NCBI GenBank assembly: GCA_938091145.1
Contig: CALKMS010000162.1
Location: forward strand, 1-6,478
Direction of reading: 5' to 3'
Length of the DNA stretch: 6,478 nt
From: an uncultured bacterium
GTDB lineage: Bacteria > Actinomycetota > Aquicultoria > SKW223 > CALKMS01
Part shown: piece by piece, positions 1 through 5,722 of the stretch
Position numbering within the stretch: the first letter of the stretch is position 1
How the letters are laid out: every line of letters begins with the position of its first letter
Made by a program: the position numbers and the translations under genes
The notes under the pieces: generated by a model
Seen by the model: the letters and a program-made list of their open reading frames with translations, nothing else
Database searches by the model: none
Told to the model about the DNA's origin: nothing

Positions 1-52
1 ATTCTTTTTTAATTCAAATTTGCCAAAGCTCTGGGAAAAACAAATAGGTAGT

Positions 53-1333
53 TTATTGAAGTTCGGGTGGGAACAAAAACAAATAAACAGCCAGCAAAAA
101 AGGAACCAAAGCTCCCAAAAAAATGGCATAGGGAGCTCCTAGGTAGTGGGCTAAGCTACCAGCTATGATGCTGCCAATGGGAGTAAGACCCATAAACATC
201 CAAACAAAGAAGGACATTATCCGTCCTCGGATTTGAGAGGGAACGATTGATTGGATAGCAGTGTTTAAAGTGGAATTAACAGTAAGAAAAGCAAAACCCG
301 CGATAACCATAAAAAAGGCTGAAAGAAAGTAACTTTTCGAAAAAGCAAAGCCAATTAAAGAAAGCGAGTAAAAAAGGATTCCATACTTGACTAAGTCTGG
401 CTTCTTAACCGAATAGGCAATGTAAGCTACGGCTAAAGAACCAATCAAAGCCCCGGCGCCGTTGAAGCCCATAAGCGTACCGTAAGTGGTAGAAGTTCCC
501 TTGAGAATTTGTCCAGCAAAGATAGGCATGAGAACAGTTAAAAAAGAAAGACCAAAAACGCTCAAAATACCTACTCCCAACAGCAGATTAAGAACTAAAC
601 GGTTGTTCCAAGCATAGACTACACCTTCCTTGAACTCGCTCCAGCTTGAGGTTACTTCTTCTTTTCTCTGAAAAGTATGAGTGACAAACATTAGAGCAAG
701 TATTACTGCCAAAAAGCTTACTCCGTTCAGGTAAAAACAAGCAGCTATTCCAAGAGAAGCAATTATCCAGCCAGCCAAAAAAGGACCAAGGAGGCGGGCA
801 GTGTGGAATTGAGCTGAGTTGAGAGCAATAGCATTTAAAAGATCTTTCTTAGGGACAATTTCGGAGATAAATGCTTGCCAGGCTGGAAAACTAAAAGCAG
901 AAGTTATGCCGGTTAAAAAAGCTAGCAGTATCAGAGCAGTAAGAGTTTGTTTTTCAGTAGAAACTAAAGACCCGAGAGCAAAAGCCAGGATCATTGCGAT
1001 AATTTGAGTAATAATCAAAAGCTTTCGCTTGTTTAGCTTGTCAGCATAGATTCCAGCGACGAAAGAAAGAAAAAAGACCGGCAAAGAACCGGAAAAGTTT
1101 ATCACACCAAGGTAAAACGAAGATCTGGTCATTTCAAAGACCAGCCAGGAGAGAGCAACGGTCTGAAGCCAGGTTCCAATGTTGGAAAACAGAGCACCGA
1201 CAAAGAAGAAACGGAAACTGCGGTAACGAAGTGAAGCAAAGGTTTGTTTAATGGGAGTAGTTTTTTCTACTGGTGGCTGAGAGACTATATCCGCTTCAAT
1301 CACTGGTATTTTGAAGTTTTTTTTCTTTGCCAT
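53..1333 (-). CDS. MFS exporter, MFS_3 / EntS-like family
   Basis: A 426-residue integral membrane protein of the major facilitator superfamily, presumably a proton-driven exporter in the cytoplasmic membrane. About 12 hydrophobic helices are visible between residues 40 and 422, after a polar, lysine-rich N-terminal tail of about 35 residues. MFS motif A is at residues 94-104 (GIYADKLNKRK). The segment NALNSAQFHTARLLGP (167-182) and the second-half VPSQIRGRIMS (364-374) are typical of the MFS_3 group, which includes the enterobactin exporter EntS and macrolide or multidrug exporters. Length is normal and both ends look intact. The ATG at 1333 is the natural start, but no Shine-Dalgarno lies before it. 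A TATTAT at 1343-1348 sits only 9 bases upstream, so a leaderless transcript is possible. It lies 276 bases downstream of the large surface-protein gene on the same strand; co-transcription is uncertain. The substrate cannot be read from the sequence. Confidence 0.93.
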   Translation of the reverse strand: MAKKKNFKIPVIEADIVSQPPVEKTTPIKQTFASLRYRSFRFFFVGALFSNIGTWLQTVALSWLVFEMTRSSFYLGVINFSGSLPVFFLSFVAGIYADKLNKRKLLIITQIIAMILAFALGSLVSTEKQTLTALILLAFLTGITSAFSFPAWQAFISEIVPKKDLLNAIALNSAQFHTARLLGPFLAGWIIASLGIAACFYLNGVSFLAVILALMFVTHTFQRKEEVTSSWSEFKEGVVYAWNNRLVLNLLLGVGILSVFGLSFLTVLMPIFAGQILKGTSTTYGTLMGFNGAGALIGSLAVAYIAYSVKKPDLVKYGILFYSLSLIGFAFSKSYFLSAFFMVIAGFAFLTVNSTLNTAIQSIVPSQIRGRIMSFFVWMFMGLTPIGSIIAGSLAHYLGAPYAIFLGALVPFLLAVYLFLFPPELQ

Positions 1334-1412
1334 AGTTTAGTGATAATAGCTTATTGCAAAGCTCGACGCCAGCTTTGAGATAAGTGGGGTAAATTTAGTT
1401 TCTGGTGTTCTA

Positions 1413-1443
1413 ATTGTAAAAGGAAGGTGAATCAACATATCAA
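1413..1443 (-). promoter_or_regulatory. Weak candidate promoter for the MFS exporter
   Basis: Read on the minus strand, TTGATA (1438-1443) is followed after 19 bases by TACAAT (1413-1418). The hexamers fit sigma70 reasonably, but the spacer is two bases too long. A start near 1406 would give a leader of about 70 bases for the exporter. The alternative is the TATTAT at 1343-1348, which lacks a good -35 and would give a leaderless mRNA. Confidence 0.3.
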
Positions 1444-1477
1444 CAGGTTGGGTTTTTCATCGAGTTTTTGAAGAACG

Positions 1478-1495
1478 AGTGAGCTGAAGCTCACT
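1478..1495. other. Hairpin AGTGAGC-TGAA-GCTCACT
   Basis: A perfect 7-bp inverted repeat closes on a 4-base loop. It lies about 115 bases after the stop of the large minus-strand gene. It is not followed by a T tract on either strand, so it is not a standard intrinsic terminator. It may be an RNA 3' end structure, a processing site or a protein-binding palindrome. Confidence 0.4.
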
Positions 1496-1512
1496 GCTGC
1501 TTATATTTTGAT

Positions 1513-1530
1513 AAAAAAACCGCTTTTTTT
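1513..1530 (-). terminator. A7-CCGC-T7 inverted repeat, weak terminator candidate
   Basis: Seven A are followed by CCGC and seven T on the plus strand (A7-GCGG-T7 on the minus strand), about 80 bases after the stop at 1610. The stem is only A-T pairs, so it would be a poor terminator. The U7 run after a G-rich turn could still cause pausing of transcripts leaving the large gene. Confidence 0.25.
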
Positions 1531-1609
1531 CTTCAAGGGGAGGTTGAAGGGATTTAAAAATATTTTGAGAGTTTGGGGAGGGCAAGCGAAAGTTTTACAA
1601 AGGGTTGGT

Positions 1610-4600
1610 TTAAGGTTGATTTTGCAAAGGGAAGCCAAGTGGGGTTTGTTTTTTTTGAGGGGGGATAATCAGGTGGGGAGCAGTATGACCCCGATGACAA
1701 GCCGCACAAAGGTCAGTATCGGCTATGGCTCCCCCTGGAGGCAGTTTAAACTCAGGAGAAATTACGGGTTCATTTTCAGTGCTCGTACATTTTATACGGT
1801 AAAAATACATTGTGTTAGTGGCTAGATTGTAAAGGTTGATTAAGTGTGAAGTGACATAAGTAGTAGTTGGAGTTGTTTCGTAGGCGTAAGTGTCGAGGGG
1901 GTTGGGATGAGAAGTTGTATCGTAGACAACTTGGGAGGTGCAGGATATGTCGGTTGTCCAGGTGATTGTGGTTTTGTTGGTTGAGTTAATTGGGAAAATA
2001 TGGGGTGTCCAGAGGTCAGAAATTGTTGGAATTGTAAAGACATTAGCTATTACATTGGCAGGAGAAAACCCACCCTCGCTCCAAACGATTGCAAAAGTAC
2101 CATTGGCTGTTGCCGGGGCGGAAGGATAAAGATTCCTTTTAATGGCTGAGATTTGATTGGCGATAGGAGGATCGAGAGGATTGGAGTTGTTTCTAACAAT
2201 TCTTAGCCAGTAAGCTTCATTTCCATTAACGGTAGTAGTTACCCAGTCTAAAGGAGGATCAAAGTAAACATTGCCAGAATAAGTGAAGTCGTAGAAAGAG
2301 TTGCTTGTTAAAGTCATTGTTGTCCATTCTGAGCCGTTCCAGTATTCCCATTGCGGGTTGAGAGATTCTGAAGCAGCGGAGTAAAGGTCAAAGTAAACAT
2401 AGTTAAACTTTTCTGAGAGCCCAAGATAAAGAATATCTTGGTCGTTTTGGAAAATTGGGGCGTCAGCCCAGTTTTTACTTTTTGCTTCGGCTGAGAGGTC
2501 GTTGAATCCAACTTGAGAAAACGAATAAGTTAAGGAATTTGTATTTCCTCCCCATGTTAGTTGGGTATGGAGGGAGTTGGTTTCTTTGCAGGTAAAACTC
2601 TGGAGGGAGTAGAAATTGTTGCTATCTACGCCGGTTGAATAAATGTAAACCCGGTAGCTTGTGTTAGGTGTTAAAGTGATGTCAGAAATCGGTGCGGAGA
2701 GCCAAGTAAAAGTGGATGGTGAGGAAGTGGTGGCGATGGTTCCGGTGGTGAGGATTTGTTCGGACTGGTCGATGAGGGAAAAGAAACAATTATTTTTCGG
2801 CGTGCCTTGGCGGCGAAGATAGAAATATATATTGCTAGGAGTGATTGTTTCTGAAGGAGTAAAAACTTCGCCAACTTTAATAAAGGGATTGGCGATCTTT
2901 TTTTCCACTGAATGAAACAGAGTTTGGCCTTCAGATTTACCATTTCCATATTCAAGAATGAAAGTCGGTTCACCATTTTGACTTATCCAGTTTGTTCCGT
3001 TGTCTTCGCTTACCAAGACGTCTCTACCAGCTGTAATGTTGGGGGTAGCAAAAGGAATAGCAATTGAGTTTCCAGGAGTAATTGTTCCGGAAGCATGCTC
3101 TACTATTACGTGGTAGGTTTCGCCTGCTGTCAAAGTAGTATCAGGCAAGTCAAAAGTTAACCAACCAGAGCTTGAGGGAACAGTCTCAATATAAGATACA
3201 AAGCTACCACTTGGGTTCCCTGTTGAGTCAGTTTGGATTCCAATTCGATACGACGCAGGCGTTCCTGTCGTTTCCAAAGGCAACTTTAAAGAAGTAACCA
3301 ATCCCCCTAGAGCATTAAACTTGAAACTTATTTTTTTATCCGAACTGTCGAGCCAGTATTTAGCTTCGTTTTCCAGTGAATTACCATAAAATCGTGATCC
3401 ACTTTGAAGCTTAAAAGAGCTGTCAAAAGAGGGATGGTCGCTCCAGGTGGCGTTACTAAGAGAGTAAACTTTGTCGAAAAAATCTTCGTTTGGGTCAGTA
3501 AAAGTGCGTTCTTCAGACCAGTTACCGTTATAAATCTTATAAGCAATTTTAAACTGATTTTGCCCTTCATACTTGCTCCAGAAACAACGGAGAAAGTGCC
3601 CATCGGTGGTTAAGGTTGGGTAGTTGTTTCCTTGCGTGCTACTTAGAACGGTTGGTGTTGACCATTCGCTTCCATTATAAAAAGTGTGGCCTAAATAACC
3701 GCCGCCGCTTTTGGCAAAAACAAGGTGAATAAAGTTATCATAAGTGATAGCCACTGAACCCCAGGAGTGGTCTTCGAAGTTTATTCCAGCAACAACTGTT
3801 TCTTCAGGAGTCCAGTTGGTTTGCTCAAAATAACTCCACTTTATTGCCTGGTCGAATGATTCAAAAAAACAAGCGGGTTTTCCTTGCCAGTTGACTAGCA
3901 GAGCTGAGCCATTAGCATTAGTTTGGGCAATATCCATCTCTGGCGACCAACTTGAACCTTCATCAGTAGAGAAGCGAGCTCTTATGTTGTAGCTAACACC
4001 GTTATCAAAAAGATAGGAAACCCAAATTTTTCCAGTTGCATCTTTTACGACCGAGGGGAAAGATTTGTTTGCTCCTCCACTTTCAACTGTTTTTTCTTCA
4101 CCTTCATCCCAGCCTGTGCCATTCCAGCTTAGTTTTTTAAAAAAAATATTGGGTGAGACGTCATTGTCGTAATATGTGAGGTAAATGTTGTTTTTTTCAT
4201 CAAGGAAAGTTGAAAATTGGAAGGAGTTAGAAGGACTGGCAGTTATCTCGCTTGACCAGGTTTGGCCTTTATCTGAAGATACTTTGTAGACTATTGCGTT
4301 GCCGTTTTGATAAAAAGCGACTAATTTACCATCGCTGGTTTGCCAAACCTTTCGGTAGAGAGTTTCGGCAGTAGGAAAACTAAAAGAGGAAACCCCAATT
4401 TTAATGGTTGGGTCGATGATAATCGGGTAACGAGCTTCTTTTAGGTAATCGGGGTCAATTTTGATGATAGCCTGTTGGTTTTTTACTTTTAAGGTGGTTT
4501 TACCTCTGATGCCAGCCGAATCAAAAGTAAAAGGTTTGGGTAGGAAGAACACCTCTCTCCCACTTTTTAATTCTAAAACGTGGTATCCATTTTCTCCTTT

Positions 4601-5104
4601 AATTAATCTTAATTGAGGATAGGCAATTTTGAAAGATAAATAATTTTTTTTTGGCTGCTGATAAAGAACTATTTTTTCTTTAATTGTTCCTTCCTCAACG
4701 GTGTAAACAATTTCGATTCCGTGAGGATTATTTAGTCGGAGGTTGTTGTCTTCAATTTCGGGCGGCGCGAATTTTAAGTTTATAGGTTCAAACTGAAGGT
4801 AGTAATTTTTCTCAGTTACTAATTTGACGGTTGCTTTTTTTCTTTTTTTATCCCAAAAGTAGGCTTCACCTCGTTGAAATTGGGCTCGATAAGCAAAAGG
4901 GCTTGAGGAACTGTTGAGTTTTTCAAACCGCCTTGATTGATTTTTTTGAGAAATAGGCACAAAAAAACGAGAAAAAACGGGTGTTGTAGAGATTATGAAT
5001 ACAAAAGAAAATATTAAAAGAAAATGAATGTATAAAAAAAATTTAGGCGAACTAACAATTCGCCTTTTTAATTTTACCAGACTGAGTTTTCTATTGGTTT
5101 CCAA
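1610..5104 (-). CDS. Large surface-anchored beta-propeller/FN3 protein with C-terminal CxxCH heme motif
   Basis: A protein of 1164 residues, probably secreted or held in the membrane by its N-terminus. A lysine/arginine-rich tail precedes a hydrophobic segment (about 22-40). A beta-rich domain (about 65-235) ends in YPIIIDPT (226-233), a sequence common before the repeats of DNRLRE- and Rhs-like wall proteins. Residues about 242-542 look like a sialidase-type propeller: Asp-boxes SSDKGQTW (276-283) and STDEGSSW (379-386), plus recurring NGxxW turns. A third Asp-box, SEDNGTNW, is at 699-706. Beta-sandwich-like modules follow (about 562-722, 737-857, 862-992), then an FN3-like domain (about 1022-1117) of the type seen before purple acid phosphatase domains. 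CAACH (1133-1137) is a covalent heme c site, followed by RGHTAPH. The protein stops 27 residues after CAACH without the second CxxCH expected of a doubled motif. Start: TTG at 5104 has GGAG five bases upstream and fits the predicted mRNA start near 5142. An in-frame TTG at 5143 has neither. Ligand and function are unknown; no sialidase catalytic residues could be assigned. Confidence 0.85.
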   Translation of the reverse strand: METNRKLSLVKLKRRIVSSPKFFLYIHFLLIFSFVFIISTTPVFSRFFVPISQKNQSRRFEKLNSSSSPFAYRAQFQRGEAYFWDKKRKKATVKLVTEKNYYLQFEPINLKFAPPEIEDNNLRLNNPHGIEIVYTVEEGTIKEKIVLYQQPKKNYLSFKIAYPQLRLIKGENGYHVLELKSGREVFFLPKPFTFDSAGIRGKTTLKVKNQQAIIKIDPDYLKEARYPIIIDPTIKIGVSSFSFPTAETLYRKVWQTSDGKLVAFYQNGNAIVYKVSSDKGQTWSSEITASPSNSFQFSTFLDEKNNIYLTYYDNDVSPNIFFKKLSWNGTGWDEGEEKTVESGGANKSFPSVVKDATGKIWVSYLFDNGVSYNIRARFSTDEGSSWSPEMDIAQTNANGSALLVNWQGKPACFFESFDQAIKWSYFEQTNWTPEETVVAGINFEDHSWGSVAITYDNFIHLVFAKSGGGYLGHTFYNGSEWSTPTVLSSTQGNNYPTLTTDGHFLRCFWSKYEGQNQFKIAYKIYNGNWSEERTFTDPNEDFFDKVYSLSNATWSDHPSFDSSFKLQSGSRFYGNSLENEAKYWLDSSDKKISFKFNALGGLVTSLKLPLETTGTPASYRIGIQTDSTGNPSGSFVSYIETVPSSSGWLTFDLPDTTLTAGETYHVIVEHASGTITPGNSIAIPFATPNITAGRDVLVSEDNGTNWISQNGEPTFILEYGNGKSEGQTLFHSVEKKIANPFIKVGEVFTPSETITPSNIYFYLRRQGTPKNNCFFSLIDQSEQILTTGTIATTSSPSTFTWLSAPISDITLTPNTSYRVYIYSTGVDSNNFYSLQSFTCKETNSLHTQLTWGGNTNSLTYSFSQVGFNDLSAEAKSKNWADAPIFQNDQDILYLGLSEKFNYVYFDLYSAASESLNPQWEYWNGSEWTTMTLTSNSFYDFTYSGNVYFDPPLDWVTTTVNGNEAYWLRIVRNNSNPLDPPIANQISAIKRNLYPSAPATANGTFAIVWSEGGFSPANVIANVFTIPTISDLWTPHIFPINSTNKTTITWTTDISCTSQVVYDTTSHPNPLDTYAYETTPTTTYVTSHLINLYNLATNTMYFYRIKCTSTENEPVISPEFKLPPGGAIADTDLCAACHRGHTAPHLIIPPQKKQTPLGFPLQNQP
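1694..1708 (-). other. Codons of the CAACH heme c binding motif
   Basis: The codons TGT GCG GCT TGT CAT encode CxxCH, the covalent attachment site for heme c. They are followed by RGH and APH, whose histidines could serve as distal ligands. In doubled-CXXCH proteins (TIGR01905-like) this pattern, DLCAACHRGHTA, is the first half of a pair. No second CxxCH follows before the stop at 1610. Confidence 0.75.
5045..5065. other. Terminator-like hairpin inside the 5' coding region of the large gene
   Basis: AGGCGAA and TTCGCCT form a perfect 7-bp stem around a 7-base loop. On the plus strand it is followed directly by five T, the form of an intrinsic terminator. On the minus strand it is followed by AAA and then eight T. 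It lies within codons about 14-20 of the large minus-strand gene, about 80-100 bases after its predicted mRNA start. It could be coincidence in an AT-rich signal-sequence region, a stop for antisense transcripts, or an attenuator. Confidence 0.45.
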
Positions 5105-5109
5105 TGCTT

Positions 5110-5113
5110 CTCC
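5110..5113 (-). promoter_or_regulatory. Ribosome binding site of the large surface-protein gene
   Basis: GGAG on the minus strand is followed by a 5-base spacer and a TTG codon (5104-5102). This decides the start, since the upstream TTG at 5143 has no such site and coincides with the predicted transcription start. Confidence 0.55.
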
Positions 5114-5131
5114 AATTTTTGGTGCATTTCC

Positions 5132-5142
5132 TGCAATTTGCA
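5132..5142. promoter_or_regulatory. Palindrome TGCAA-T-TTGCA at the minus-strand transcription start
   Basis: A perfect 11-base palindrome covers the predicted start point of the large gene's mRNA (about 5142). That is a common operator position for a repressor. No regulator gene is in view and the match is short. Confidence 0.3.
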
Positions 5143-5148
5143 ATCTAC

Positions 5149-5177
5149 ATTCTAAACCCTTTTAAAACAATATTCAA
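5149..5177 (-). promoter_or_regulatory. Promoter of the large surface-protein gene
   Basis: On the minus strand TTGAAT (5172-5177) is separated by exactly 17 bases from TAGAAT (5149-5154, 5 of 6 matches to the -10 consensus). The predicted start near 5142 gives a leader of about 38 bases to the TTG at 5104. Confidence 0.6.
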
Positions 5178-5215
5178 CTTTTTTATTGATTTTTTATAAA
5201 AAAAATGAAGGGTTT
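5154..5215. repeat. Inverted repeat AAACCCTT ... AAGGGTTT in the divergent region
   Basis: The 8-base arms 5154-5161 and 5208-5215 are perfect inverted copies 46 bases apart. The left arm touches the -10 of the minus promoter; the right arm lies about 30 bases upstream of the plus -10. They could be paired operator sites acting on both promoters, or chance. Confidence 0.3.
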
Positions 5216-5244
5216 TTAAAAAAGCAAACGTGGCAAATAAATTT

Positions 5245-5253
5245 TGATATAAT
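5245..5253 (+). promoter_or_regulatory. Extended -10 promoter of the DUF4418-permease operon
   Basis: TGATATAAT is a perfect extended -10 (TGN plus TATAAT). No good -35 is seen 16-18 bases upstream, as is usual for extended -10 promoters. A start near 5260 gives a leader of about 37 bases before the GTG at 5297. Confidence 0.6.
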
Positions 5254-5261
5254 TAATAAGA

Positions 5262-5282
5262 TCAATGAGATAATTGCATTGA
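5262..5282 (+). promoter_or_regulatory. Leader hairpin TCAATG ... CATTGA next to the Shine-Dalgarno
   Basis: Six-base arms (5262-5267 and 5277-5282) flank a 9-base loop, and the right arm abuts the Shine-Dalgarno sequence. The stem is weak (two G-C pairs), so any effect on translation initiation would be modest. Confidence 0.3.
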
Positions 5283-5289
5283 AAGGAGG
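5283..5289 (+). promoter_or_regulatory. Strong Shine-Dalgarno AAGGAGG of the DUF4418 gene
   Basis: A full AAGGAGG lies 7 bases before GTG at 5297. This spacing selects GTG over the TTG at 5291 (1 base away) and over the in-frame TTG at 5186, which would add a polar extension starting upstream of the promoter. Confidence 0.8.
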
Positions 5290-5296
5290 GTTGAGG

Positions 5297-5722
5297 GTGG
5301 CAATTCCTTTGTTTCTAATAATTTTAGGGTTTATAGTGGTTTTAGCTCCCCACTATATTTTTCCAGTATGTGCTTACTACGATAAGTTCATTGAAACCAA
5401 AGGCGGAGGCTTAGTCCCGATGGCCTGCACTTATACGGCCCGGGCCGAGACAGTTGTTGGCTTGGGTATTGTTTTAATTGGATTGATGCTCTTGCTGGCT
5501 AAGGAGCTGGAAACCAGAATTTTTCTCTCAGTTTTAGCTGCTGCTAAAGGACTAACAGTTGTCGCTGTTCCTGAAGTAATTGGGTATTGCAAGTCCCCTA
5601 TGATGCCTTGTGTCTCAGGAACAGTTCCCGCTTTGCGGGTTGGTGGAGTTGCTATTTTTGTTCTTGGCCTTGTTAGTTTATTTATGCAGTTGAAAGTAAA
5701 AAAGGCCAGAGAGGTTGCTTAA
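5297..5722 (+). CDS. DUF4418 family four-cysteine membrane protein
   Basis: A 141-residue membrane protein resembling the DUF4418 family, which is of about this size and has no defined function. Four hydrophobic segments are visible (about 3-22, 52-68, 75-95, 112-132). Four cysteines lie in the loops between them: C25 (FPVC), C44 (PMACTYTARAE), and C98/C105 (IGYCKSPMMPC). The PMxCxxTxxAE and GxCxxPxMPC patterns are what I recognise from the family. The cysteine loops should lie on one face of the membrane, probably outside, and could form disulfides or bind a metal. The GTG at 5297 is chosen for its strong ribosome binding site. The stop overlaps the start of the next gene by 8 bases (TTGCTTAA), indicating translational coupling with the ABC permease. 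DUF4418 genes commonly accompany FtsX-type permeases, so this protein is likely an accessory subunit of that transporter; this is inference. Confidence 0.85.
   Translation: MAIPLFLIILGFIVVLAPHYIFPVCAYYDKFIETKGGGLVPMACTYTARAETVVGLGIVLIGLMLLLAKELETRIFLSVLAAAKGLTVVAVPEVIGYCKSPMMPCVSGTVPALRVGGVAIFVLGLVSLFMQLKVKKAREVA

Larger units (their letters stand above)
1334..1609. other. Intergenic region between exporter and large surface-protein gene
   Basis: This is a 276-base stretch with no convincing gene on either strand. It contains a 7-bp GC-containing hairpin (1478-1495), an A7/T7 inverted repeat (1513-1530), and a weak minus-strand promoter candidate (1413-1443). Translating the minus strand in all three frames past the stop at 1610 gives short stop-interrupted peptides with no further CxxCH motif, so the region does not visibly encode a continuation of the cytochrome-like domain. 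Confidence 0.7.

Noticed and set aside
1..52. Possible gene or terminator after the exporter stop
   Set aside because: The 52 bases are AT-rich with no clear stem plus T tract and no start or coding motif.
1340..1663. Frameshifted continuation of the heme domain beyond 1610
   Set aside because: Single-base shifts at the T8 or G6 runs were translated by eye. They give short peptides without any CxxCH motif, so a simple frameshift is not supported.
1642..1663. G- and T-rich runs resembling a recoding (programmed frameshift) site
   Set aside because: A slippery A8 run is present on the minus strand, but both alternative frames lead to unremarkable tails and stop soon, so nothing suggests a functional recoded product.
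1508..1825. Open frame on the plus strand, 105 codons
   Set aside because: It lies mostly antisense to the C-terminal end of the large gene, has no ribosome site, and its translation is basic and low in recognisable structure. It is a shadow frame.
2671..2976. Minus-strand open frame of 101 codons in another frame within the large gene
   Set aside because: It overlaps the beta-sandwich coding region and shows no family resemblance. Such frames are expected in long AT-rich genes.
5186..5296. Longer form of the DUF4418 protein starting at TTG 5186
   Set aside because: The extension would begin upstream of the extended -10 promoter at 5245-5253, is asparagine/lysine-rich, and lacks a ribosome site. 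GTG 5297 has a perfect one.
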